Positions 35,900 through 45,682 of a stretch of DNA of 64,000 bases are shown here, piece after piece. The position numbers and the translations under genes are program-made. Within the stretch, counting starts at the first letter, position 1, and the number at the start of each line of letters is the position of its first letter. The notes beneath the pieces were generated by a model. It worked only from the letters and a program-made list of their open reading frames with translations. It was not told where the DNA came from and did no database searches. The stretch is from assembly GCA_033182465.1 (NCBI GenBank), contig CP137326.1, positions 1,054,001 to 1,118,000 on the forward strand, given 5' to 3'. Source of the stretch: Sanghuangporus weigelae. Its lineage: Eukaryota > Basidiomycota > Agaricomycetes > Hymenochaetales > Hymenochaetaceae.

Positions 35900-37126
35900 T
35901 TCTTGAACAATGGTACATTTCGGAAGCCGATGGGATATTGGACCAGGAACCCCTTTCTCTGAATTTCTGGAGAACGTTTGCAATTATATGGTTTGCGTTT
36001 TTCCCCGCAATAGTCGGATCTCGAGAACCATCGGTTGATGAACATCCGAATTCTTAATCCTTCCACATTGTCCAAGACGATTTGCCTGTCCACGTGCAAA
36101 GCTTGTCTCCCAACTTGGACAATAACCAGACCACCTGACGTGATCTCTGGACGCCGCTCTAGGATCTCCAGTTTAGCTAAACGCCACTTCTCTATCGACG
36201 GGATATATTCGCATGCAGGCACGAGACGGCACGCATACTGGAGAATCCAGGACCGTATACATTCCGCTGGGAAAAATGTAAATCTTCACCGGCAGGTCTT
36301 CTCGAGCGTGCCTCAATGTCGCCATCTTTTCTGCCTCTGAAGTGACTAACACTTGCTGGAGGCTTGTCTACGTGTGCCTTCGTGTTCCGATATCGCCGTA
36401 CTTGTGGGGCAAATATAGTTCAAGGAAGCAAATTCGGGATCTTCACATCCGCAAATTCAAGTCCTGGCGATCAAGCTCTCGTCACGGGGTATCCTATGTG
36501 CATCTGAAAATCAGGAGACATGGTCTCGATCCTGTACATCAGTACCCTACAGTTTATAAATGTCAGTCGACCTGTCTCTTCAAATTTCATGGATCACTAC
36601 TACGCTTCCATCCGGTGCCGGGACCTTGCGCAGTGAACGGACATCGTCCTGAATATGCTTCCATGTCGCACATAACCGATGAAGACGTATCCAGTCAACG
36701 TACAATGTGCTCTGCGAGGTACGTCCTCGTCTTCGCATGGGTATCATCATTTCCATTGTTATTGTTACCGATTCAACAGGCTATACAGCAACCTCTTTTC
36801 GACCGTCGTGAACTCAGGTATCCCGCTACGGGATTCGCTTGCACTTACGTGTCTTCCTTGTTGTTACAGAGCCATGCCGAGAGGCACTCTTTCTTGTCGA
36901 GGAGAATGAGAATGATTTGCGGCGCGTCTCTTTGCTGATTCAATAAGAGCTTCACATGGTCTTCGGCAACGGGTCCGCCTTCTACAGTCTTCCGAATCAA
37001 TTGCTAGCGATCGATTTTGCAAATGATGATCCATACACGGCTTCTGAAAGGCACTTACTGTTCCGCTTTGGTCCCAAAGCAGGATAAATCAAGAGAAAGA
37101 AACGCAGCAAACAACAGCCAATACAA
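35900..37126 (-). CDS. Unresolved minus-strand gene, divergent from the lectin, family not recognised
   Basis: Coding-like blocks are visible on the minus strand but not all joins are clear. Block 1 (about 36990-36850) reads EDHVKLLLNQQRDAPQIILI then LLDKKECLSAWLCNNKEDT and ends at a good donor (gtaagtgc). Block 2 (about 36815-36765) reads FTTVEKRLLYSLLNR. Block 3 (about 36740-36610) reads LYVDWIRLHRLCATWKHIQD and DVRSLRKVPAPDGS. Block 4 (about 36340-36250) reads ATLRHAREDLPVKIYIFPSG and MYTVLDSP. Block 5 (about 36200-36040) reads EKWRLAKLEILERRPEITSG, GLVIVQVGRQALHVDRQ and VLDNVEGLRIR. The 3' end runs close to the DUF202 stop, so the two convergent transcripts may overlap. I cannot say whether the gene is intact, and no function is assigned. 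Confidence 0.33.
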
Positions 37127-37237
37127 TGTTCATCACAAGTTATAAAAGCTCGGCTTTGCCTCAGTCGAATCCTCAGCTTCAGAGTTATCCTCGAGAGCTA
37201 CCAAGACTCACTCTTGCATCCTCACTGCCTTCACAGA

Positions 37238-37990
37238 ATGTCGCCTGCCAATCTGAACCTCACCTCTCTTGCTGCAAATGCAGTCGTCCCGACCACAGGT
37301 AGCAACTACCAAGTGGTCAATCTCGGATTCGGCCATACCCTCGACAATGCGAACGGTGGTCTTTCCGATGGAAACGCCATTCTTTCGTGGTCCCAGAATA
37401 GTCCCGAGACGTCTAACCAGATTGTACGATCTACCTTCGTTCTGAAAGCACGTACTGATCAGTGCATTAGTGGTCGTTTCTTACCTACCCTTCGAGCGAC
37501 GGCTCGACTGTTTTCACTCTGCAGTCTCTGTCCACGGTTCAGAGTGGCTCTGGAGCTGTGGTTGACGGTCGAGGCGGCTTCATGCGCGTTGATCCTAGCG
37601 TAGGAGCTTTTTTCCTTGCCAAGTGTGTATTCTTAACTCTACTCTTTATTTACAGACGAACAGGGTCGTTCAAAGTGGTGCACCCCAGGCCTGGAAACTC
37701 ATCGAAGTCGCGCCATCCGTCTACAAGTATGTGATCTTTTCCAGATGATACTTGTGCAAACTCCAAGCCTCGTTCCTTTAGGATGACTCCGTTTGAGAGC
37801 ATTTTCTCTAACAGTGGACGGCTTGTCGCAACCGACATGAGCTCCGTAAGTACAGGAGATCAATCCTGTACTTTCTCTTAAAAAAGGCTCAAGCTCATGG
37901 TTATTGTAGGGAATTCATGATCAGACGACGAACCAGCTCCAGATCCAGCAGGACGTTACGGCTCTCCAGCAACTCTGGACCTTCAACTAA
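37238..37990 (+). CDS. Ricin B-type beta-trefoil lectin
   Basis: Carbohydrate-binding protein of the QxW (beta-trefoil) lectin superfamily found in many mushrooms; no catalytic chain is attached. Five exons, with introns of about 45-70 nt, give roughly 170 residues, the size of a single trefoil domain. Three QxW signatures mark the three lobes: NQIWSF, QAWKLIE and QQLWTFN at the C-terminus. The first lobe includes YQVVNLGFGHTLDNANGG. No signal peptide is present, so it should be cytosolic like other mushroom lectins of this type. The start is at 37238; an in-frame Met at 37214 also exists. The donor of intron 2 is ambiguous by a few bases (37622 or 37626). Sugar specificity and role, for example defence against animals that eat fungi, are not readable. 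Confidence 0.85.
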
Positions 37991-38378
37991 GCACTTCGTG
38001 TGCCTTCGTCTCCGGTGAGCCTGAGGAGGTGATATCGGGCTTTGAAGGGTTTCATTTTGGTATATAATCACAACTCCAAGTATTCGTGTCTATAAACGGT
38101 GTATCTATGGGACTTTATCTGTTGTGAATGGTTTATTGGTGGCTGTTCATGGAAGCGTGATTCATAAGCTGGCGGTTGTCTTCGCTGCTGAAAACATGTA
38201 ACATAGATCTTCCCGTGTGAAAGTGTCAAGTTTCAGGGACTATCTAATCGCGACTTAGAAATGCGGTCTGAAATCATGATCATCAAGTGTTATTTTCAAT
38301 CTCCGATCAAATCATCTTTACCATGACGCGACACGAGCACGTGGTCAGTCTTCGCCTTTCATAGTGCATAATCGAACT

Positions 38379-38907
38379 ATGAAATCCAGTAAGCGGACGT
38401 TCAAGAAACCAATTTTCTTCATTCCTTTTCAGTCCTTGATCGTCGCTCTTCTTGTACTCGGGCTTCTAGCCCTAAAAGTATGTATTTCGCCTTTATCTGT
38501 GGAAAGAGCCCCTTAAGCGGATCAGCCTAAAGGTGCGACTCGCGCGCGCTTCCGCAAAAAAGAGCCCCCCCAAAACCTTTTCCTCCTTATCTACAATACA
38601 CGCTTGTAGGACATCCTTCCCGAGCATCCACGACTCTTCCCGCTTGAAATGGATTCTAGCTCAGAAATGGTTTCGTACGTACCCGAAAGGGCTCAGGTTA
38701 GTAAATACAAGTGCATGCGGCGAAACTCCTTTCAGGTTACGTGCGCAACGTATTAACCCGGAACGTACTATGATCATCGTATTGTATGTATATGAAGGTG
38801 TGTTTCGATCGCGAGCTACTCCATCCGTGAATATGACATGTACTATAACATATGCTGACTTTTCCCCTAGGGGTTCAATTGGACACTGGAATAAATACTT
38901 CTCCTAG
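38379..38907 (+). CDS. Possible small membrane protein, model uncertain
   Basis: An ATG at 38379 opens a 33-residue exon (KSSKRTFKKPIFFIPFQSLI then VALLVLGLLALK) with a basic N-terminus and one strong hydrophobic segment, ending exactly at a GTATGT donor. Two continuations are possible. Joining at 38611 adds DILPEHPRLFPLEMDSSSEM and a short tail. Joining near 38529 enters an open frame that continues to about 38857 and is Arg/Ser/Lys-rich. The clean donor after a signal-anchor-like sequence is the only real support. The product could be a single-pass membrane peptide, or the whole model could be spurious. Confidence 0.28.
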
Positions 38908-38909
38908 AA

Positions 38910-40132
38910 TCCATCCAAAGATGGAGAGACGCCATTGGTGCAGCAAGCAAGCAGGATCACATGAGGAAAGTAGTCTTCTCTGTTCTGTGAGAGGAACTAT
39001 TTCTTCACACTAAGAGCATGCCGAAAAGCTTCCGTCAATTAAAATCGGTGCCAATCAGGCACTCCGTTCGCGGTGGAGCTACTTCTTCTATATGTGAATT
39101 CCCAGATCCTCGTTACCAATACGAGCTACAGGTACTCAAGATCACACTTTGCCTTGAGAACAAGGACTAGAATATAAGAATCACCAATTCATAATAAATT
39201 GTTTGGCGAAGAACAATGCGATACATGCGCACAGGTACTGAGGAAGGTATAGAACAGGTGATAAAGTGTTACCGAGCCGATAATGCATTTTGCTTTGAAT
39301 CTATTATACTAATTGGTATGCTTGCTGATTTGGGATGAGAGGGGATGATGATGATGACGGTGATGGGATAATGCGATACGAATAAAAGATTGGGAATGCC
39401 GATTGGATACGTACACTATTCGTGATGCCAAATTGATTGCGAAAAAGTGAAGAAAATTGCTGAGTTGTCTTTGAGAAAATTTCATCATGAAGGGAATGAC
39501 TGGAGTGGGTTTGCGAATAGAGCACGAGTGAAACAGAAAAGGGATTAGACCGAACCAGGATACGTTCCAAGAAAGTCAAGGAGCGTGCCGGTAGATATAG
39601 GCATGGCCGGAAAACTGCCGTTTTCGAAACGAAGGTACAGCAATCTCTGTTTATAGCGACGGAAGCAGTGTTCGCAGGCGTGGGTGCGTCGGCAACGAGC
39701 ACGCACGACTGTGGGACAAGACCGTCGGCCAGCCTGATGGATGCGTGAAACAATGTGATCCAATCGAGCGACGAAGACCAAGGGATATGGGGCGGAGCCT
39801 AAGAAAGGAATGGGAGCAATTCTACAGAATTTTTTGGCGAGAACTAATATTAGACGTAATCCTTGTGTGGACGGCAGCGCTTGCGAATACGCGAAGAGAT
39901 GCGGTTTTGGTATGCCAGAGACACGATGAATGGAGTGAAATGAGAACAAATCCTTTGAATGGAGAGAAGTTGAATAGAATAGGATAAAGCGTGACGAGGA
40001 GACCATATGACCCAAGAAACAGACAAGGTTGGCAGTCTGGATCGGCAAGCATACGCTTGCTGATGAATTGCAGGACAGCCTTTTATTACGCTACTCCAAA
40101 GACTGGAGTCGCAAGGTGACGACGAAGACCAT
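38910..40132. other. Intergenic region
   Basis: About 1.2 kb without a convincing gene. It includes a short GAT/GAC-rich simple repeat at about 39343-39365. Minus-strand frames between 39304 and 40048 overlap one another and have no recognisable signature. Confidence 0.5.
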
Positions 40133-41560
40133 TTAATGCATCTTAGTCCGCGCACCACTACTTGCAGAGTGTGTATTTTGCCGCCGACCAGGAGGTGTCC
40201 GGCCTCGTCCCCGGCGATCACCGCCGGTATATTCCCTAGTTGGCTGTCGGGACTCGTTACCCCCACGTTGAGACGTGCGACCACGACTCATCATAGCTGT
40301 CGCAGTAGCTTCGGGATCAATCTCAGACTGACTGACGTGGCGCGATTGAGCGTGCGATCTTGAGCTAGAATGCGTTCGAGAGCGGGAAGATGGCCTAACA
40401 GGAAATGATGCAAAAAGTGAACTCGAGAAAGGATTGCCGTGATCCAAGCTGGCGACATCGCTGGTTGACGAAGAGGAAACCGATGAAGAACGTTGAGACC
40501 AATAATAACCATTATCGAAGGCTTCTCCGTCATCTATATGTTCGAAGTCGGTGTCCTTTTCCGGGTCAAGCGATGTAGACTTAAAGGCATGAGAAATGTA
40601 GTTCGTATCGTCCACGTTATCCGATAGAGATCCCCCACTCTGAATACGTAAGTTTCGAGCGCGGATTGGTCCATATCGATGGGAGGAAGAAACTTTACTC
40701 TGCGGCTCCAGAGAAATATCCACGTTCCCACCAAAAGATTCCGGTTCTACACCATCAGTTAGATACTCTTCCCGTGCATGCGTCCTGCTTGCCTGCCGGC
40801 ACGCACGTGCTTCGCGTGCCTTCATAAGCGGGCTAGAATCGAGTGTTGGGAAGCTATACATGAACGGCTCCTCGGCTGGAGGAGATGGCGGAGCAATCGG
40901 GGCTTGAAGTATCGGTGTGAGGTCGAACAATGCTTTGGCACTTTGCTGCGGTCGATGCTCACCACGTCTCTCCCGTCGAGGGAAATCGGTAGCATGCGTA
41001 TCAGAGAAGCCACGCTGGTGTCGAGTGAACGAACCTCTGTGACTACGCCTCTTTGGTGTCCGTAGTGATTGTAGCTGCTGTAGATCGGTCCCACTAAGAC
41101 TAGTCTTATGCTTTTCCCACAAAGCCGAGAGCGTCTGCATTGTGGATTGCCTTACTCGGTTCGCGTCGGCACGTACTTGACGCGCTCCTTCAAAGCAAAA
41201 TGGTGAAGGGGAGTGGCTTTGAACAGGCGACATTTGAAAGATTAGATCTTCGTCGCCACCGGACGACGGAAATTCATTGCAGGAGTACATGGGCGAACAG
41301 CGCGCGGGTAAACCCAGTGGAAAATGGGGATGCGAGCAGTTCGTATTCAGAGTGAGGCCGTTGCGAATGGCCCTGGAGCGCGTGCGGCCGCGAGCGGGTG
41401 AAGTTTCCTTACGAGTACGCTCAGATACGATTCCACCTTCAGTAGTTCGGTCCGGGGCAATAATACCGCACTTGTTCTCATCCGAGGTCGTTCGGGTGCG
41501 AGGGCGAATGCGCACTCGCAAAGCGCTGAAGGACGGAGGAGGGGTAAGGGTTTGCTCCAT
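40133..41560 (-). CDS. Long disordered Ser/Arg-rich protein, unrecognised
   Basis: An uninterrupted frame of about 475 codons, one of the longest single exons in the window. The protein is almost wholly low-complexity: an N-terminal TLTPPPSFSALRVRIRPRTR, a middle helical segment (TMQTLSALWEKHKTSLSG followed by DLQQLQSLRTPKRRSHRGS), acidic motifs (SLDPEKDTDFEHIDDGEAFD), a Ser-rich run (SQRSSSVSSSSTSDVASLD) and a C-terminal Arg/Gly/Ser-rich tail with RGRTSQRGGNESRQ and GGDRRGRGRTPPGRRQ. RG-rich tails of this kind often bind RNA, but that is inference from composition. No membrane span or enzyme domain is present. The start is placed at 41560 (MEQTLTPPP); an in-frame Met at 41617 would add 19 residues. 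Confidence 0.72.
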   Translation of the reverse strand: MEQTLTPPPSFSALRVRIRPRTRTTSDENKCGIIAPDRTTEGGIVSERTRKETSPARGRTRSRAIRNGLTLNTNCSHPHFPLGLPARCSPMYSCNEFPSSGGDEDLIFQMSPVQSHSPSPFCFEGARQVRADANRVRQSTMQTLSALWEKHKTSLSGTDLQQLQSLRTPKRRSHRGSFTRHQRGFSDTHATDFPRRERRGEHRPQQSAKALFDLTPILQAPIAPPSPPAEEPFMYSFPTLDSSPLMKAREARACRQASRTHAREEYLTDGVEPESFGGNVDISLEPQSKVSSSHRYGPIRARNLRIQSGGSLSDNVDDTNYISHAFKSTSLDPEKDTDFEHIDDGEAFDNGYYWSQRSSSVSSSSTSDVASLDHGNPFSSSLFASFPVRPSSRSRTHSSSRSHAQSRHVSQSEIDPEATATAMMSRGRTSQRGGNESRQPTREYTGGDRRGRGRTPPGRRQNTHSASSGARTKMH

Positions 41561-43896
41561 CACCGTGCCGCTAAGCAGGGAGACGGATTTTATAGAGAGA
41601 TGTATTGAAATGCGCAACGCGAAACGGATGGCTCAGCTACAAACTGCAGTCAGTCGGTCTGTTGGCATGATCAAGCACGCAACAATCACACCTTCAAGAT
41701 CGCGCCTTTACTGGCTCACTTTGCTTCGCCACCGCTTGATAAATACTAGCAGTGCACGCTGCGACAACTAAACGCGGAATGGAGGACGCCACCAACACAA
41801 AGTGGCCGCTGCGGACAAAGCGGTATGCGAGATTCTGCGGACGTTTTGGCTAGGGTGTGCTTGGAGGTCGGAAGCTGGGAGGGGGACGGGACGAAGATAG
41901 AGCAATATTTATATGTGAGACAAAGAGAATATTGAAACGGATGTAGTTCCCAAAGTAGATTAACTGGACTTGATGAGGACGGTGATTGTTGTTGGCCGAA
42001 AACAATACACGCCGTTGCCGCACAGTATATGAAACGTGTTGTTCGCTCTTGTCTGGCGCGGATGAGGCACGACGGGGGCAGAAGGGACGAGTACGGGGAC
42101 AAGCTTGGGATGGGGACCAAGATGGCCTTTTAATAGTTATTTTGTGAGTCACATTGCGCGATATTTTTTGTGTCCGAATAAGGAAGTCGACGGGTTAACG
42201 TCACGCACGAGGGTGCGAGGACCCTGTCAGTCCCCGTCTCCTTCCATATTTAGCTAGTTACCAACCGACACCGGTCATCTCGCAGTGGGGGGGAATATAT
42301 TGACATCTCTCGTCCCATCCCTTCCGCCTGACCTTCGCAATGCACACGCTCGACTCTTCGCACTCAAGTTTCGCTACAAGTCGGAGAATAAGGTACAGCC
42401 TCTGGAACTCACGAACGTGACTTGCCGTAAAGGAATTATTGGGGCCCATTGTTAACATGGTCGGCTGACTCACGGGCGGGAACCGTTTTGGACAAGCGTA
42501 CCGTACCACAGTAAACTGAAATGGACTGGACAGGTTCCATCACCATCACATTTCTACACGTACACACCCGCTCACTTCTCAGTCTCACTCTAGATCTTCT
42601 CATGGCGAGACGAGACGAGACGTCGTCTGTCTTCACGAAGATCCAGAAGCTGCCACAGCTTTGCTGGCAATCTTACTGGCGATTCTCTTTCTTCTCGTCT
42701 TTTTTTTTTCGTCACTCGTGCTGTGGTGCGGTGCTGCAGCATTGAAAAAATAATCATTTTGCATTGCATATGTCTCGCGTCAGCATGGTCCTTCGTCATG
42801 ATGTGCACAGTCATCACTTGACACATGAGTATGCTGACAGTCCATTTTTTACCAACATGGCCTTCTCGGCATAAGTGCAACATTTCGAGTGTCCTGTCCA
42901 TCGCTCGTATGAATGAATACAATGCGGCTCTGGTACTTTCTTTCACATTCGCCGGTGCACCGAGGGAGACTGTGAATTTGATCCTTTCGTAATTCACCCT
43001 TCACAGGTTTTGATTTAACCCACTTTGGGCAATTCCTTAACTTGTCTACTTGTGTTTTGTCGCCGAGAACTGATGGATCGCGCCATCTCAGTCATATGCT
43101 CACAATCTGAGCTGAGCTCTTCGTCAGAGCCACGTCTTCGCATAATATGGCGCTTAATTCGACCATCGTACATTCCCCGCCGTCGCGCCGTCATCCGCGT
43201 TACTAACGCGATTCGCAAGATCGCGTCAGAAAAAGCAATCAAATCCGACTTACCCTCGCGTTAGTCACAAGCACTCATGCGGGCAATCTTTCGTGTGGTT
43301 TTCGTCCTTCTACCGCAACTAAAGATGCCCAAGCACCGTTGCGCCGCAATAGATCATTGATGTACGGCAACATTATGAGTTATTTTCGAGTCCATAAACG
43401 TGTTGTTCTTCGTTTATGATCTTCGGGAAGAAGTCTGTTGTTGATGAGTTTAATATTCCATTGTTTTCCTGTTCTGGACTCAACCCAGATCCGTCCACTT
43501 GACGAGTAGGGCAGGTACTTCTCATTTCCGTTGCGTCTTCTGAAGTTCTATTCTATGGTTATTCACGTCATTTCCGACCCCAGGGTCTGGAGCGACGCTT
43601 GGGGGTGCCCTCAATGTATTTATTTCCTTGCGAATGGTCCCGATGGTATACCACTCTCCGAGCTATTCTTGTTGCTATGGTCACTTGGTCTCTTTCAACC
43701 TCTTTCAACTTGTATTCGGTATTCTAATTTCTATGACCTCGTTCCGTAGTAAGTTATGAATAACCTCATCCCCCATTTCTTTACGCTGGGTTCTTCAGAA
43801 GGGTTACGTCATGCACACTCTTTGGTAAGCCGGACACTCAAGCGGAATGGAATGATTTCTTCTCTGAAATTGACCGGCGTAGTTGTCGTTATGTAA
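41561..43896. other. Gene-poor intergenic region
   Basis: About 2.3 kb without a recognisable gene. Short frames on both strands overlap and carry no signatures. A short T-run is at about 42700. The region ends at the MITE. Confidence 0.5.
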
Positions 43897-44355
43897 GGCC
43901 CTGATCGGTAAAAAAATAACGGGTGGATAAGGGCGGATAACTGGATAACGAGTTAACGACGTGGGATCCGGCATTTTCCCTCTTTATCTGTTCCTATTTG
44001 TTCAGATAGTGTAATCATCACTTCCGTAATATTCCGGTACCAAAATGGCAGGGATCTGCCTCAATCATACATTTGCAATAAATCATCCAGTTGGGATATG
44101 TAGACTTTGACTTGCATGCTGACAGAGTAAAGCTACTTTTATTATTACCAAGTAATTCTAAGTCACCATCAGCTGTTGGGACATGTAACTTCTAAATGTG
44201 GCAAGTGTGTCGATCGCGTTTGTAATCCAGTGATCAGCAGATGCCGAGTGCTGCCGACTACATTACCTCACAACAGGTAGCCTCCGAGTCGCATGATCTT
44301 AATCTTTGGCTTTGGATAAGCTATCCGCCGTTATTTTTTTTTACCGATCAGGGCC
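43897..44355. mobile_element. Non-autonomous DNA transposon (MITE), PIF/Harbinger-like
   Basis: A 459-bp element with inverted ends of about 30 bp. The left end reads GGCCCTGATCGGTAAAAAAA then TAACGGGTGGATAA. The reverse complement of the right end reads GGCCCTGATCGG, a slightly longer A-run, then TAACGGCGGATA. The element is flanked by TAA on both sides (43894-43896 and 44356-44358). A 3-bp TWA duplication with GG-starting ends is typical of PIF/Harbinger elements. No transposase coding is seen inside, so it needs a helper in trans. The superfamily call rests on the duplication length and the terminal bases only. Confidence 0.8.
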
Positions 44356-44358
44356 TAA

Positions 44359-45682
44359 GGAAATTATGGGCTGGGCGTTCATTCGTAAATAATATACAAC
44401 TCATATGTAACCCTTTGTGAAAGTGCCACGCAACGCATTACAAACCATCGCGCAGTGCGGAGATTAGCTTTTATAAAACGATTCCTCGCCGTCATTGTTT
44501 TACAGTACTTACTACAATTATAGTGATTTGATTTGGATTTTGAAACAAATCCTGCTATAATTTTGTCTCAAGTCCAAGTTCAAGTCCAATTCGTTCAGGC
44601 TTATCAATCTAACCTTATACTCTCGGCTTAGTGCCGGAATGTTATGTGACATTGATTCGCCCGTCACTGGGACAGTCATTTCTTAAACAGAACCGGGATG
44701 TAATCCGGACGGATGGCTCGCTCGGAGAACCATCCATGTTTTACGATATTTCCGAGGATGCCGACGAGCATGGGCGTGTGTCCTTGGTAGCCGAGACTTT
44801 TTTATTATATCCCGCCAACAATGGAGGAGTGTGACACTCGGACTATCAGCGCGAGCCTGAGAGGGAGAGGACTGGAAAGAAGGCCGTCCACCCCCGAATC
44901 CATTTTTCTACTGGAGGTATCAGATACACAGCCTCGCCTATCTCATCGATTTGTATACTCAAGTTTGCATAATCAATCTATCCAGAATCGAATCTCGCAC
45001 GCACGCGTAGGTCTTGCTCGATTATCATCCTCCGAACTGAGCTCAGCTGTTATCTCTGCTCTTATACTCACTCCTTTCGGAAGTTCTCCTCCGGGATCAG
45101 ATCAGACCTGAATGGTCCGTAGTACTAGGGTTTACTTAATTACTTACGCGATCCGAGACATTCTATTCGGGGCCACTGGAGTTCACGCAATTTCCGATTA
45201 AGACAAGACGTTATCGTTCACTTTGTTTGCTCCACTGATTAAGTATGTACTAATATAAAGAATACAAGCCATAGTGTTGTCTTGGGACCGGTGGATCACC
45301 GGAGCAAATGCTCATTTCACCTAGTACAAACAAGCAAAAGCACTCATGCACAACGGAACCAATCAGCTGTCATTCCGCAATGCGAATGTTACGACAGAAG
45401 GCATCATTCTGAGCTCGTAGTGACATCTCTGACATGACCATTTACTGAGTATCGTGTGATCGAGAAGTCGGGTTTTGAGAAGGACACAAAGAAGAACTCT
45501 CGTGAATTTGGCAGCTCAGCATGACGCATACACTGTTGTTTATGCGTCATTTATCACGTTAATAATTCGAGACTATGATACAACACTAGTAGGAATACAA
45601 GTGACGAAAGCAGGTAGAAAAATCAAGCATAAACAAGCAGACTGAGAAGGAGTACATATATTACGTCACATATATATGGGAT
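44359..45682. other. Intergenic region
   Basis: About 1.3 kb between the MITE and the 3' end of the second Zn2Cys6 gene. Open frames at 44631-44834 and 44821-45111 on plus have no signatures. A short direct repeat of CAAGTCCAA occurs near 44570-44590. Nothing else recognised. Confidence 0.5.

Noticed and set aside
40136-41771. Plus-strand frames opposite the disordered Ser/Arg-rich protein
   Set aside because: Shadow frames of a GC-balanced, repetitive coding region on the other strand.
41746-42152. Minus-strand frames upstream of the disordered protein gene
   Set aside because: Overlapping frames with no motifs, no good splice sites linking them to the downstream gene.
42590-42997. 135-codon minus-strand frame
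   Set aside because: No family resemblance, no intron context, crosses a homopolymer run; judged to be chance.
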